Positions 42,351 to 54,668 of a stretch of DNA of 64,000 nucleotides are shown here, piece by piece. The number at the start of each line of letters is the position of its first letter. Positions within the stretch are counted from its first letter, which is position 1. This DNA comes from Pseudomonas thivervalensis. Its GTDB lineage: Bacteria; Pseudomonadota; Gammaproteobacteria; Pseudomonadales; Pseudomonadaceae. The notes under the pieces are model-generated. The model worked only from the letters and a program-made list of their open reading frames with translations, ran no database searches and had not been told where the DNA came from. The stretch lies in NCBI RefSeq assembly GCF_001269655.1, contig NZ_LHVE01000002.1, positions 186,001-250,000 of the forward strand. Direction: 5' to 3'. A program made the position numbers and the translations under genes.

Positions 42351-42379
42351 TTGCCCAAAATCCCTGTCGTTGTTAGAGT
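42351..42379 (+). promoter_or_regulatory. Candidate mreB promoter
   Basis: TTGCCC (42351-42356), 17 bases, then TAGAGT (42374-42379) preceded by the extended -10 element TGT. The leader to the mreB ATG would be about 40 bases. Confidence 0.4.
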
Positions 42380-42411
42380 TTGCCGCACTTTTTTACCCAC
42401 GCGTTGCCTAG

Positions 42412-43461
<1,050 letters not shown>

Positions 43462-43492
43462 GTCTGGCTGAGTGGTCTATGTTGTTTGCGCC

Positions 43493-43518
43493 CGGGCAGC
43501 ACTTTGCAGTGCTGCCCG
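43493..43518 (+). terminator. Intercistronic hairpin between mreB and mreC
   Basis: CGGGCAGCAC and GTGCTGCCCG form a perfect 10-bp stem with a 6-base loop, 31 bases after mreB. The tail is not a clean T-run (TTGGCGTTTATC), so partial termination or mRNA processing is more likely than a full stop. Confidence 0.6.
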
Positions 43519-43602
43519 TTGGCGTTTATCTTCTGTCATTCGTATCCAGGCCGGTTTGATGCCGTATGAATAAAGAAAACATTTGCCTGGGAGGAGCGGC
43601 CT

Positions 43603-44739
43603 ATTAAACCGCTTTTCGCCAAAGGCCCCTCATTGGGCGTGCGCCTGCTGGTGCTGACCGTGCTGTCGGTCGCGCTGATGGTGGTCGATGCCCGCTTCAC
43701 GCTGCTCAAGCCTGTACGCAGCCAGATGTCGCTGGTGTTGATGGAATCCTATTGGATCACCGACTTGCCGCAGCGCTTGTGGCAAGGTGTCGCCAGTCAG
43801 TTTGGCAGTCGGACCGAACTGGTCGCCGAAAACGAAAAACTCAAGACCGAAAACCTGCTGTTGCAGGGGCGCATGCAGAAGCTGGCAGCCCTCACCGAGC
43901 AGAACGTGCGGCTGCGCGAGTTGCTCAACTCCTCCGCACTGGTCAACGAGAAGGTCGAAGTGGCCGAGTTGATCGGCATGGACCCCAACCCCTTCACCCA
44001 CCGCATCCTGATCAACAAGGGCGAGCGCGACGGCGTGGTCCTCGGCCAACCGGTGCTCGACGCCCGGGGCCTGATGGGCCAGGTGGTGGAGTTGATGCCC
44101 TACACATCGCGCGTACTGTTGCTGACCGATACCACCCACAGCATTCCGGTGCAGGTCAACCGCAACGGCCTGCGGGCGATCGCCAGCGGCACCGGCAACC
44201 CGGAGCGCCTGGAACTGCGGCACGTGGCCGACACCGCCGACATCAAGGAAGGCGACCTGCTGGTCAGCTCCGGCCTCGGCCAGCGTTTCCCGGCCGGGTA
44301 CCCGGTGGCGACGGTCAAGGAAGTCATCCATGACTCCGGCCAGCCGTTCGCGATTGTCCGCGCTGTGCCGACGGCGGCGCTGAATCGCAGCCGCTACCTG
44401 CTGCTGGTCTTCAGTGACAACCGCACGCCCGAAGAGCGTGCCAACGACGCCGCCGTGGCCCAGGAAGCCCAGGACCGCCAGGGCGGCGAGTCGGCCGCTC
44501 CGGCTGCACCTGCACCCGCAGCGCCCGCAGTACCGGCCACGGTGCCCAAGCCCCAAGCGACAACACCCGCCGCAACCGCCCCGGCCACCACGCCGTCGAC
44601 CGCACCCGCCACGCCTGCCGCGACACCCGCCAGGCCGGCCACCCACGCGCCGGCGTCCCAGCCTGCGAGGCCCGCGGCCCGACCACCGGCCTCGACACCC
44701 GCCACTGCACCGGCGCCCAGGGGAGCACGAGAAGAATGA
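43603..44739 (+). CDS. mreC: Rod-shape determining protein MreC, apparent AUU start
   Basis: MreC is a bitopic inner-membrane protein linking MreB to the cell-wall synthases. There is a single TM near the N-terminus (LLVLTVLSVALMVVDARF), a coiled coil (LVAENEKLKTENLLLQGRMQ) and the periplasmic beta domains (INKGERDGVVLGQPVLDARG). An extended Ala/Pro/Thr-rich tail of about 90 residues is probably disordered. The frame is open only after TAA at 43570-43572. The strong Shine-Dalgarno GGGAGGAG (43589-43596) lies 6 bases before ATT 43603, giving (M)IKPLFAKGPSLGVRL, 378 aa. The next candidates, TTG 43630 and GTG 43636, have no ribosome site and would remove nine or more cytoplasmic residues. The stop overlaps mreD by 4 bases. 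Confidence 0.92.
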   Translation: MKPLFAKGPSLGVRLLVLTVLSVALMVVDARFTLLKPVRSQMSLVLMESYWITDLPQRLWQGVASQFGSRTELVAENEKLKTENLLLQGRMQKLAALTEQNVRLRELLNSSALVNEKVEVAELIGMDPNPFTHRILINKGERDGVVLGQPVLDARGLMGQVVELMPYTSRVLLLTDTTHSIPVQVNRNGLRAIASGTGNPERLELRHVADTADIKEGDLLVSSGLGQRFPAGYPVATVKEVIHDSGQPFAIVRAVPTAALNRSRYLLLVFSDNRTPEERANDAAVAQEAQDRQGGESAAPAAPAPAAPAVPATVPKPQATTPAATAPATTPSTAPATPAATPARPATHAPASQPARPAARPPASTPATAPAPRGAREE

Positions 44740-45224
44740 GCAGTACCCAATCCGGTAACGGCTGGATGGTCTGGCTGACCTTCGCCATCGGCCTGTTGCT
44801 CAGCGTTTCGCCGCTGCCGCAGTTCATGGAAATCCTGCGTCCCCTGTGGCTGGCCCTGCTGCTGGCCTTCTGGGCGCTGGCCCTGCCTCACAAGGTCGGC
44901 ATGGTCACCGCCTGGTGCCTGGGCCTGGCCGAGGACGTGCTTTACGGCACGCTGCTGGGGCAGAACGCATTGATCCTGACGCTGATCACTTTCCTGGTGC
45001 TGTCGCTGCAACAACGCCTGCGGATGTTCCCCATGTGGCAACAGTGCCTGGTGATCCTGGTGATCTTCGGCCTGGCGCAACTGGTGCAATTGTGGCTCAG
45101 CGCGCTGACCGGCAATCGCCAGCCGACCCTGGCGCTGGTCTTGCCGGCCCTGGTCAGCGCCTTGCTCTGGCCGTGGGTCAGCTTCGGTTTGCGTGGCCTG
45201 CGCCTGCGTTTCAAAATCAACTGA
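44736..45224 (+). CDS. mreD: Rod-shape determining protein MreD
   Basis: This 162-aa inner-membrane protein has five hydrophobic segments, beginning MSSTQSGNGWMVWLTFAIGL. GLAEDVLYGTLLGQNAL is the most conserved MreD motif. It works with MreC in the elongation complex. The ATG overlaps the mreC TGA (ATGA), so the pair is translationally coupled. A composite REP element follows. Confidence 0.97.
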   Translation: MSSTQSGNGWMVWLTFAIGLLLSVSPLPQFMEILRPLWLALLLAFWALALPHKVGMVTAWCLGLAEDVLYGTLLGQNALILTLITFLVLSLQQRLRMFPMWQQCLVILVIFGLAQLVQLWLSALTGNRQPTLALVLPALVSALLWPWVSFGLRGLRLRFKIN

Positions 45225-45267
45225 TTCGCTCGGGATATCTACACTTTTTTTGATGACTTACATCCCT

Positions 45268-45431
45268 GTGGCGAAAGATTGAATCCCGCTGGGCTTTGTA
45301 GGAGCTGGCGAAGCCTGCGATCTTTTGATCTTGATCTTTCGCTTGCAACTCAATTGTCTGGGGCAAGATCGCAGCCTCGCTTCGCTCGTCAGCTCCTACG
45401 GCGCAGCCCGGCGGGAGCAATCTTTGGCCAC
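45268..45431 (+). repeat. Composite nested REP element, degenerate
   Basis: This has the same layout as at 24161, 56097 and 60152. The inner pair (GTAGGAGCTGGCGAAGCC and CAGCTCCTACGGC) is well preserved, but the outer REPs are decayed (GTGGCGAAAGATTGAATCCC, GGGAGCAATCTTTGGCCAC) with matching changes on both arms. It fills the gap between mreD and maf. Confidence 0.8.
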
Positions 45432-45461
45432 AAAAGCCGGTCGCGTTAGGGAGATGTCTTG

Positions 45462-46058
45462 ATGAAACCGCTTTACCTCGCCTCAGGCTCGCCGCGTCGG
45501 CGTGAGCTGCTCACGCAGATCGGCGTGCCCTTTACCGCCGTCGGCGCGGACATCGATGAAACGCCCCTGGACCACGAAACCCCATCGGCCTATGTCGAGC
45601 GCCTGGCGTGCGGCAAGGCCGAGGCGGGTCGGCGAGCCCTGGACGTCGGCATGGATGGCTGCGTGTTGGGCGCCGATACGGCTGTGGTACTGGACGGGCG
45701 AATTCTAGGCAAACCGCTGGACCAGGCCGATTCCATGACGATGCTCTTGAGCCTGTCCGGTCGCGAGCATGAAGTATTGACCGCCATTGCCATACTGGAT
45801 GGGCAGCGTTGTGAATCCCTCGTTGTGCGCAGCCTGGTGCGCTTTCGTTCGATCACGGAACAGGAAGCGATGGCCTACTGGGCCAGCGGCGAACCCCGGG
45901 ACAAAGCGGGCAGCTATGGTATCCAAGGGTTGGGCGCGGTGTTCGTCGCCGGGCTGGAAGGCAGTTATTCCGCCGTGGTCGGCCTGCCGCTGTGCGAAAC
46001 CGCAGAACTACTCGGCCATTTCGGCATACCCTGTTGGCAAACCTTGAACGCGCGCTGA
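45462..46058 (+). CDS. maf: Maf-family nucleotide pyrophosphatase (dTTP/UTP type, YhdE)
   Basis: The 198-aa enzyme is translated from ATG 45462 with AGGGAG upstream. It hydrolyses dTTP/UTP and modified pyrimidine triphosphates to monophosphates. [10 protein letters not shown] is the Maf phosphate-binding signature, VLGADTAV carries the catalytic aspartate, [10 protein letters not shown] and [13 protein letters not shown] are also characteristic. Placement between mreD and rng is conserved in gamma-proteobacteria. Confidence 0.96.
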   Translation: MKPLYLASGSPRRRELLTQIGVPFTAVGADIDETPLDHETPSAYVERLACGKAEAGRRALDVGMDGCVLGADTAVVLDGRILGKPLDQADSMTMLLSLSGREHEVLTAIAILDGQRCESLVVRSLVRFRSITEQEAMAYWASGEPRDKAGSYGIQGLGAVFVAGLEGSYSAVVGLPLCETAELLGHFGIPCWQTLNAR

Positions 46059-46114
46059 GCGCCGTCTGACTTGATGCGGCCATTATCGTGAACATGCCTG
46101 AACGAGACCCTGCC

Positions 46115-47572
46115 ATGAGTGAAGAGATCCTGATCAACATCACGCCGATGGAATCGCGCGTGGCGGTGGTTGAAAACGGTGTGTTGCAAGAGGTCCACGT
46201 CGAGCGCACGCAAAAGCGTGGCATCGTCGGCAATATCTACAAGGGCAAAGTGGTAAGGGTGCTGCCGGGCATGCAGGCGGCCTTCGTCGACATCGGCCTG
46301 GACCGCGCGGCGTTCATCCACGCCTCGGAAATTTCCATGCGCGAAGGGCCGGCCGTGGAGAGCATCAGCGCGTTGGTGCATGAAGGCCAGAGCCTGGTGG
46401 TGCAGGTCACCAAGGACCCAATCGGCTCGAAGGGCGCGCGCCTGACCACGCAACTGTCGATTCCGTCGCGCTACCTGGTGTACATGCCGCGTACCGCCCA
46501 CGTCGGCATTTCCCTGAAGATCGAAGACGAAGCCGAGCGCGAGCGCCTAAAGCAGGTGGTCAGCGACTGCGTGGAAAAAGAGGGCATCAAGGAAACCGGT
46601 GGCTTCATCCTGCGCACCGCCGCCGAAGGGGCCGGGGCCGATGAGATCCTCATGGACATCCGCTACCTGCGCAGGCTCTGGGACCAGATCGCCGCGCAGA
46701 TCAAGACCATCGCCACCCCCAGCGTCATCTACGAAGACCTGGGCCTGGCGCTGCGGACCTTGCGTGACCTGGTCAGCCCCAAGATCGAGAAGATCCGCAT
46801 CGACTCCCGGGAAACCTTCCAGAAAACCACCCAGTTCGTCGCCGAACTGATGCCGGAAATTGCTGACCGTCTCGAACACTACCCGGGCGAGCGGCCGATT
46901 TTCGACCTCTATGGCGTCGAAGACGAAATCCAGAAGGCCCTTGAACGCAAGGTGCCGCTCAAGTCCGGCGGTTACCTGGTGGTCGATCCGGCCGAGGCCA
47001 TGAGCACCATCGACGTCAACACCGGGGCATTCGTCGGCCATCGCAACCTGGAAGAAACCATCTTCAAGACCAACCTGGAAGCCGCCACGGCGATTGCCCG
47101 ACAGCTGCGCCTGCGCAACCTGGGCGGGATCATCATCATCGACTTCATCGACATGGAAGATGAAGAGCACCAGCGCCAGGTGCTGCGGACCCTGGAAAAA
47201 CAACTCGAACGCGATCATGCCAAGACCAACATCATCGGTATCACCGAGTTGGGCCTGGTGCAGATGACCCGCAAGCGTACCCGCGAGAGCCTCGAGCAGG
47301 TGCTGTGCGAGCCGTGCAGCAGTTGCCAGGGGCGCGGCAAGCTCAAGACCCCGGAAACCGTGTGTTACGAAATCTTCAGGGAAATTCTCCGAGAGGCGCG
47401 CGCCTACCAGGCGACCGGCTATAGAGTGTTGGCGAACCAGAAAGTGGTGGACCGCCTGCTTGACGAGGAGTCAGGCAATGTCGCGGAGCTGGAAGCGTTT
47501 ATCGGACGCACGATTCGCTTCCAGGTCGAAACCATGTACTCCCAGGAACAATACGACGTGGTGTTGCTCTGA
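46115..47572 (+). CDS. rng: Ribonuclease G
   Basis: This 485-aa endoribonuclease of the RNase E/G family trims the 5' end of 16S rRNA and decays some mRNAs. The start at 46115 (MSEEILINITPMESRVAVVE) is preferred over the longer frame from 46088. An S1 domain covers about 35-125 (GNIYKGKVVRVLPGMQAAFV). The catalytic aspartates are D300 (STIDVNTG) and D343 (IIDFIDMEDEEH). The Zn-link CEPCSSC places cysteines at 398, 401 and 404. It lacks the long C-terminal scaffold of RNase E, as expected. Confidence 0.98.
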   Translation: MSEEILINITPMESRVAVVENGVLQEVHVERTQKRGIVGNIYKGKVVRVLPGMQAAFVDIGLDRAAFIHASEISMREGPAVESISALVHEGQSLVVQVTKDPIGSKGARLTTQLSIPSRYLVYMPRTAHVGISLKIEDEAERERLKQVVSDCVEKEGIKETGGFILRTAAEGAGADEILMDIRYLRRLWDQIAAQIKTIATPSVIYEDLGLALRTLRDLVSPKIEKIRIDSRETFQKTTQFVAELMPEIADRLEHYPGERPIFDLYGVEDEIQKALERKVPLKSGGYLVVDPAEAMSTIDVNTGAFVGHRNLEETIFKTNLEAATAIARQLRLRNLGGIIIIDFIDMEDEEHQRQVLRTLEKQLERDHAKTNIIGITELGLVQMTRKRTRESLEQVLCEPCSSCQGRGKLKTPETVCYEIFREILREARAYQATGYRVLANQKVVDRLLDEESGNVAELEAFIGRTIRFQVETMYSQEQYDVVLL

Positions 47573-47632
47573 AGAGCTTGGGAAGCGGCGGGCCCGCGGA
47601 TCTGATTGTCTTTGCCTGGGGAGCCCACTGAC

Positions 47633-50600
47633 ATGGAGCGTCTGACACGCATGATCGCGACGCTGACCCGTTGGGGGCTGGGGCTTTGCGCCTTGCTGCT
47701 GGTGTTGGTGGCGTTGTACGTCAGCCTCGGCCGCGAGTTGGTCCCGCTGGTGGCCGAATACCGCGCCGAGGTCGAGACCCGCGCCGGTGCCGCCTTGGGC
47801 ATGCCCGTGCACATCGGCAGCCTCGACGGCAGTTGGGCCGCCCTGGCGCCGATCCTGGCGGCGCGCGACGTGGTGGTTGGCGAGGGGCCCAACGCCTTGC
47901 ACCTGGATCAGGTGCGGGCCGTGCCCGACCTGTGGGACAGCCTGCTGGCACGACAAATGCGCATTGCCCACCTGGAAGTCAGTGGCCTGAAGATCAGCCT
48001 CAAGGAGGGCGCCGACGGCAAGTGGGCCCTGGAAGGCCTGCCGGTGAAGGACGATCAGCCCCTCGACCCGCAGCAACTGCTCGAACACATGCAGGTGGTT
48101 TCCAAGCTCTCGGTGCTCGATAGCCAGGTGACCTTGCAACCCATCGAGCAACCGCCACTGACCCTGACCTACGTCGGCTTGAGCCTGCGCACCGGTGCCA
48201 CCCGCCAGCGCCTGGACGCGCGCCTGACCCTGCCCGACGGCCAACCGGTGGCAATCAATCTGCGCACCCGCCTGCGCGCCAGCGACTGGAAGAATGGCCA
48301 GGCCGATGCCTATTTGAGCCTGCCGCAAAGCGACTGGTCCAAATGGCTGCCGAAACGCCTGACCCGGCAATGGAATTTCTCCCGGATCCAGGCCGGCGGT
48401 GAGTTCTGGCTCAGTTGGGGCGAAGGCACGGTGCAAAGTGCGGTCATGCGCCTGAACGCGCCGCAGCTCGACGGCGCCTATGGCGAACGCAAGCCGGTGC
48501 AGATCCACAACCTGGCCCTCAACGCTTATTTCCAGCGCGGCAGCCAAGGGTTCACCGCGACCTTCGATTCCCTGGCGATGAACCTGGGCGAGACCCGCTG
48601 GGAATCGCACCTGCAACTGCAACAGACTGCCGCCACCGAGCAGGCCGAAGAGCGTTGGCATCTGCAGGCCGACCGCCTCGACCTGACCCCGCTCACACCG
48701 TTGCTCAATGCCTTGGCGCCATTGCCCGAAGGCCTGGCCACGACCATTGACCGACTCAAGGTGACCGGTGCCCTGCGCAACGTGCTGCTGGACTACCGGC
48801 CGCAAAACACCGGTGACCAGAAAGTCAGCTTCGCCACCAACCTCGATACCGTGGGCTTCGATGCCTATCGCGGCGCCCCGGCGGCGCGCAACGTCTCCGG
48901 GAGTTTGAGCGGTGACCTGGGCGGCGGCGAGCTGCGCATGGACAGCAAGGACTTTTCCCTGCACCTGGACCCGATCTTCGCCAAGCCCTGGCAGTACCTG
49001 CAGGCCAACGCCCGGCTGACCTGGAAGCTCGACAAGCAAAGTTTCACCCTGATCGCGCCGTACCTGAAGGTGCTGGGCGAGGAGGGGCGGATTGCCGGCG
49101 ATTTCCTGATCCGCCTGCATTTGGACCACAGCCAGGAAGATTACATGGACCTGCGGGTCGGTCTGGTGGACGGCGATGGACGTTACACCGCCAAATACCT
49201 GCCGGCGGTCCTCAGTCCGGCGCTGGATGAGTGGCTGCGCACGGCAATCGTCAAGGGCGCGGTGGACCAGGGTTTTTTCCAGTATCAAGGCTCGCTCAAT
49301 CACGGTGCCGGGGACGCGGCGCGCAGCATCAGCCTGTTTTTCAAGGTGCATGACGCCGAACTGGCGTTCCAGCCGGGTTGGCCTTCGGTCAGCAAGGTCA
49401 GCGGCGACGTCTTCGTCGAAGACAGCGGCGTGCGCATCTTCGCCAGCCAAGGGCAATTGCTCGATACCCAGGTCAAGGATGTTTCGGTGACCATTCCCCA
49501 CGTACCGACCGGGCAGAGTTCTCATCTGCTGCTGGACGGCGGGTTCGCCGGCGGGCTGGGCGACGGTCTGAAAATTCTCCAGACCGCGCCGATCGGGACG
49601 GCCGAGACGTTCGCCGGCTGGGAAGGCGAGGGCGACCTGAACGGCAGCGTGAAGCTCGATATCCCGCTGGTCAAGGGCGAGCAACCAAAAATACTGGTGG
49701 ATTTCGCCACCGACAAGGCCCGGCTCAAACTCAGCGAACCGGCGCTGGAACTGACCCAGCTCAAGGGCGATTTCCGCTTCGACAGCAACAAGGGGCTGAG
49801 CGGCAAGGGCATCAGTGCCCGGGCATTCGACCGGCCCGTGACCGCGCAGATTTTCGCCGAGGGCCGTGCCGGTGCACTCAACACGCGGGTCGCGGCGTCC
49901 GGGCAGGTGGAGATCAAGAAGCTCACCAGTTGGTTGAATGTCACCCAGCCGCTGCCGGTGTCCGGTGTCGTGCCCTATCAGTTGCAAGTGATCCTCGACG
50001 GCGCTGATAGCCAGTTGTCGGTCAGCTCCAGCCTCAAGGGCGTGGCCGTCGACCTGCCGGCCCCCTTTGGCATGGCCGCCGATGTCGGGCGCGACACGGT
50101 GTTTCGCATGACCCTGCAAGGGCCGGAGCGGCGTTATTGGGTCGATTACGGCGACCTGGCCAGCTTCACGTACGCCGCGCCGAGCGGGAAAGTTGCCGAC
50201 GGTCGCGGCGAGTTGTTGCTGGGCGCCGGCGATGCGGTACTGCCCGGCGCCAAGGGGCTGCGACTGCGGGGTACGTTGTCGGAACTGGACGTGAGCCCCT
50301 GGCAGGACTTGGTGAGCAAATACGCCGGCCAGGACCCGGGCGGCAGTGCCAAGCAACTGCTCAGCAGCGTGGATCTGACCGTTGGCAAACTCACGGCCAT
50401 GGGTACGACCCTGGACCAGGCGTCGGTGCAACTGGACCGCAAACCGGACGCCTGGGCCTTGCGGCTCGACAGTCAGCAGGCCAAGGGCAATGTCAGCCTG
50501 CCCGACGCCAAAGCCGCACCGATTGGTATCAGGCTGGATTATGTCCGCCTGCCGGCCACCGACCCGACGGTCCAGGCGGATGAAAACGCACCGGATCCAC

Positions 50601-51436
50601 TGGCGTCGGTTGATCCTGGCAAGATCCCGGCCATGGATATCGTCATCGACCAATTGTTCCAGGGCCCCGATCTCATCGGCGCGTGGTCGTTGAAAGTGCG
50701 ACCGACCGCCAAGGGCATCGCGCTGAACAACCTGGACATGGGCCTCAAGGGCATGGTGTTGAACGGCAGCGGCGGCTGGGAAGGCGTGCCCGGTTCCACC
50801 GGCAGTTGGTATAAGGGCCGGATCAGCGGCAAAAACCTGGGCGATGTACTCAAGGGCTGGGGCTTTGCCCCGAGCGTGACCAGCCAGGCATTCCGCCTGG
50901 ATGTCGATGGTCGCTGGCCCGGTTCGCCGGCGTGGGTCGCCACCAAGCGCTTCTCCGGCAGCCTCGACGCCTCGTTGACCAAGGGCCAGTTCGTCGAAGT
51001 CGAAGGCAGTGCCCAGGCGTTGCGGGTATTTGGCTTGCTGAACTTCAACTCCATCGGCCGACGCTTGCGCCTGGACTTCTCCGACCTGTTCGGCAAGGGC
51101 CTGAGCTACGACCGGGTCAAGGGCCTGCTGGTGGCGAGCGACGGGGTGTACGTGACCCGCGAACCCATTACCCTGACCGGGCCGTCGAGCAACCTGGAAC
51201 TCAACGGCACGCTGGACATGGTGGCCGACCGGGTCGACGCCAAGCTGCTGGTGACGCTTCCGGTGACCAACAACCTGCCGATTGCCGCGCTGATCGTTGG
51301 CGCGCCGGCGGTGGGTGGGGCACTGTTTCTGATCGACAAGCTGATCGGTGACCGCGTGGCGCGCTTTGCCAGCGTAAGATACGACGTCAAGGGGCCGTGG
51401 AAAGAGCCGAAGATCACCTTCGACAAACCGTTTTGA
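47633..51436 (+). CDS. yhdP: AsmA-like inner-membrane protein YhdP
   Basis: The 1267-aa protein (start 47633, MERLTRMIATLTRW) has one N-terminal membrane anchor (about 15-35: LGLCALLLVLVALYVSLG) and a very long periplasmic part of repeating beta-strands. The DUF3971 region and an AsmA-like C-terminal end (FGLLNFNSIGRRLRLDFSDL) identify the family. YhdP/TamB/YdbH proteins form hydrophobic bridges that carry phospholipids from inner to outer membrane. It follows rng by 60 bases, with GGGGAG in the gap, as in many gamma-proteobacteria. Confidence 0.93.
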   Translation: MERLTRMIATLTRWGLGLCALLLVLVALYVSLGRELVPLVAEYRAEVETRAGAALGMPVHIGSLDGSWAALAPILAARDVVVGEGPNALHLDQVRAVPDLWDSLLARQMRIAHLEVSGLKISLKEGADGKWALEGLPVKDDQPLDPQQLLEHMQVVSKLSVLDSQVTLQPIEQPPLTLTYVGLSLRTGATRQRLDARLTLPDGQPVAINLRTRLRASDWKNGQADAYLSLPQSDWSKWLPKRLTRQWNFSRIQAGGEFWLSWGEGTVQSAVMRLNAPQLDGAYGERKPVQIHNLALNAYFQRGSQGFTATFDSLAMNLGETRWESHLQLQQTAATEQAEERWHLQADRLDLTPLTPLLNALAPLPEGLATTIDRLKVTGALRNVLLDYRPQNTGDQKVSFATNLDTVGFDAYRGAPAARNVSGSLSGDLGGGELRMDSKDFSLHLDPIFAKPWQYLQANARLTWKLDKQSFTLIAPYLKVLGEEGRIAGDFLIRLHLDHSQEDYMDLRVGLVDGDGRYTAKYLPAVLSPALDEWLRTAIVKGAVDQGFFQYQGSLNHGAGDAARSISLFFKVHDAELAFQPGWPSVSKVSGDVFVEDSGVRIFASQGQLLDTQVKDVSVTIPHVPTGQSSHLLLDGGFAGGLGDGLKILQTAPIGTAETFAGWEGEGDLNGSVKLDIPLVKGEQPKILVDFATDKARLKLSEPALELTQLKGDFRFDSNKGLSGKGISARAFDRPVTAQIFAEGRAGALNTRVAASGQVEIKKLTSWLNVTQPLPVSGVVPYQLQVILDGADSQLSVSSSLKGVAVDLPAPFGMAADVGRDTVFRMTLQGPERRYWVDYGDLASFTYAAPSGKVADGRGELLLGAGDAVLPGAKGLRLRGTLSELDVSPWQDLVSKYAGQDPGGSAKQLLSSVDLTVGKLTAMGTTLDQASVQLDRKPDAWALRLDSQQAKGNVSLPDAKAAPIGIRLDYVRLPATDPTVQADENAPDPLASVDPGKIPAMDIVIDQLFQGPDLIGAWSLKVRPTAKGIALNNLDMGLKGMVLNGSGGWEGVPGSTGSWYKGRISGKNLGDVLKGWGFAPSVTSQAFRLDVDGRWPGSPAWVATKRFSGSLDASLTKGQFVEVEGSAQALRVFGLLNFNSIGRRLRLDFSDLFGKGLSYDRVKGLLVASDGVYVTREPITLTGPSSNLELNGTLDMVADRVDAKLLVTLPVTNNLPIAALIVGAPAVGGALFLIDKLIGDRVARFASVRYDVKGPWKEPKITFDKPF

Positions 51437-51453
51437 CGAGTTAACGCTAGTCC

Positions 51454-51544
51454 CTGTGGGAGCGAGCCTGCTCGCGATGGCATAGGATCAGTACAAGAGA
51501 TGTGAACTGACCCACCGCCATCGCGAGCAGGCTCGCTCCCACAG
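51454..51544 (+). repeat. Inverted REP doublet (second family)
   Basis: CTGTGGGAGCGAGCCTGCTCGCGATGGC and its inverted partner flank a spacer of about 36 bases between yhdP and the nitrilase-like gene. The arms extend the symmetry by several bases beyond the core. Confidence 0.92.
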
Positions 51545-51570
51545 GGGAGGTTCGACACTAGGGAGAAACC

Positions 51571-52434
51571 ATGCCAGTCGCCGTGATTCAAATGGTCAGC
51601 CAAAGCGATGTGCTCGCCAACCTGGCCCGCGCCCGGGTGCTGCTGGAGCAGGCTGCAGCCGGCGGCGCGAGGCTGGCGGTACTGCCGGAGAATTTCGCGG
51701 CGATGGGGCGGCGGGACGTGGCCGATATCGGGCGTGCCGAAGCCTTTGGTCAGGGACCGATCCTGCCCTGGTTGAAACAGGCCGCCCGCGACCTCAAGTT
51801 ATGGATTGTGGCCGGCACGCTGCCGTTGCCACCGGTGGACCAGCCCGAGGCCAGGTCCCACGCCTGTTCGTTGCTGGTCGACGATCAGGGCCAGATCGTG
51901 GCGCGCTACGACAAGCTGCACCTGTTCGATGTGGACGTGGCGGACAATCGCGGGCGCTATCGCGAGTCGGATGACTATGCTTACGGTGCCAACGTGGTGG
52001 TGGCCGATACACCCGTCGGCCGGGTGGGGCTGACGGTCTGTTATGACTTGCGGTTCCCGGAGCTCTACAGCGAGCTGCGGGCGGCCGGGGCCGAGCTGAT
52101 CACGGCGCCGTCGGCGTTTACCGCGGTGACCGGCGCGGCCCATTGGGACGTACTGATCCGCGCCCGGGCCATCGAGACCCAGTGCTACGTGCTGGCGGCC
52201 GCCCAGGGCGGCGTGCATCCGGGGCCTCGGGAAACCTTTGGCCATGCGGCCATTGTCGACCCGTGGGGCCGCGTGCTGGCACAACAGGATCAAGGCGAGG
52301 CCGTGCTGTTGGCCGAGCGCGACAGCAGCGAACAAGCGTCCATCCGGGCGCGCATGCCGGTGGCCAGCCATCGGCGCTTTTTCTCGCAGGGCGCTCGACA
52401 GCGGCCTGTCCAAGACGACGAATTCAAGGCGTAA
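51571..52434 (+). CDS. Carbon-nitrogen hydrolase (nitrilase superfamily, Nit1-like)
   Basis: This 287-aa enzyme carries the nitrilase-superfamily triad Glu-Lys-Cys: E40 ([10 protein letters not shown]), K115 ([11 protein letters not shown]) and C157 ([13 protein letters not shown]). [10 protein letters not shown] and CYDLRFPE are typical of the Nit1 branch, whose members hydrolyse deaminated glutathione to 2-oxoglutarate and Cys-Gly, a metabolite-repair reaction. GGGAG precedes the ATG. It is followed by tldD after 5 bases, so both are co-transcribed. Confidence 0.92.
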   Translation: MPVAVIQMVSQSDVLANLARARVLLEQAAAGGARLAVLPENFAAMGRRDVADIGRAEAFGQGPILPWLKQAARDLKLWIVAGTLPLPPVDQPEARSHACSLLVDDQGQIVARYDKLHLFDVDVADNRGRYRESDDYAYGANVVVADTPVGRVGLTVCYDLRFPELYSELRAAGAELITAPSAFTAVTGAAHWDVLIRARAIETQCYVLAAAQGGVHPGPRETFGHAAIVDPWGRVLAQQDQGEAVLLAERDSSEQASIRARMPVASHRRFFSQGARQRPVQDDEFKA

Positions 52435-52439
52435 AACAT

Positions 52440-53882
<1,443 letters not shown>

Positions 53883-53907
53883 AAATATTGAGGGGCTTGC
53901 GTGAACC

Positions 53908-53994
53908 GTGGCGAGGGAGCTTGCTCCCGCTCGGTTGCGTAGCAACCGCATCTGGGCTACTGCGTAGCCCAGCGGGAGCAAGCTCCCTCGCCAC
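53908..53994 (+). repeat. Inverted REP doublet
   Basis: Two GTGGCGAGGGAGC-type REPs lie head to head with a 38-base spacer that itself holds small CGGTTGCGTAGCAACCG and GGGCTACTGCGTAGCCC palindromes. It separates the convergent tldD and darP genes. Confidence 0.92.
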
Positions 53995-54035
53995 GGTAAC
54001 AGCCGCCCCTTGGAGGGGCGTGAAGCGGGTGACAC

Positions 54036-54560
54036 TCAGCGCAGGCCGCGTTGAGTCTCGTCCAGCTCACGGATGTACTTGAAGATTTTACGGCTCGAGG
54101 CCGGTGGCTTGTTCTGCGCCAGTTCGTGCTGGGCCTGACGGATCAGGGAGCGCAATTGCTGGCGATCGGCCTCCGGGTAGTCGATGACGAATTTTTCCAG
54201 GGTGCCGTCGTCGCCTGCGATCAAGCGATCGCGCCAGCGTTCCAGGTTGTGGAAGCGTTCGTTGTACTGCCGGGTGGAGGCATCGAGTTGATCGAGCAGC
54301 ACCAGGATGGCGTCAGTGTCCTGATCGCGCATCAGTTTGCCGATGAATTGCAGGTGCCGTTTACGCGCGATATTCGCGGTGTGCTTGGGCGCATCGGCCA
54401 GGGCCCGGCGCAAGGCGTCGGTCAAGGGCAATTTGGCCAGCAAGTCAGGCTTGAGTGTTGTCAGGCGCTCGCCGAGGTCAACCAGAGCATGCAGCTCGCG
54501 TTTGACCTGGGATTTGCTTTTTTCACCCTCGTAGAGGGAGTCGTCGTAAGAATCAACCAT
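54036..54560 (-). CDS. darP: Ribosome biogenesis factor DarP (YjgA, DUF615)
   Basis: This 174-aa, helical, highly charged protein starts at 54560 ([20 protein letters not shown]). [20 protein letters not shown] at the N-terminus and [17 protein letters not shown] sequence near the C-terminus fit YjgA/DarP, which assists late assembly of the 50S subunit. The long frame upstream of the start is antisense to pmbA and not coding. Placement between tldD and pmbA matches PAO1 PA4473. Confidence 0.95.
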   Translation of the reverse strand: MVDSYDDSLYEGEKSKSQVKRELHALVDLGERLTTLKPDLLAKLPLTDALRRALADAPKHTANIARKRHLQFIGKLMRDQDTDAILVLLDQLDASTRQYNERFHNLERWRDRLIAGDDGTLEKFVIDYPEADRQQLRSLIRQAQHELAQNKPPASSRKIFKYIRELDETQRGLR

Positions 54561-54668
54561 GGTGGCAGTCCGCAAAGAAACGCCGCCATGATAACCAGTC
54601 GGGGGCCGCTTGTCCGGCCCGGTCGCTCGATGGGCGTCACCGAAAACAGAATTTGAGTGGAGAACACC

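Noticed and set aside
47471..50653. A 1060-codon minus-strand frame
   Set aside because: Antisense to rng and yhdP, of shadow composition, with no ribosome site or recognisable domain.
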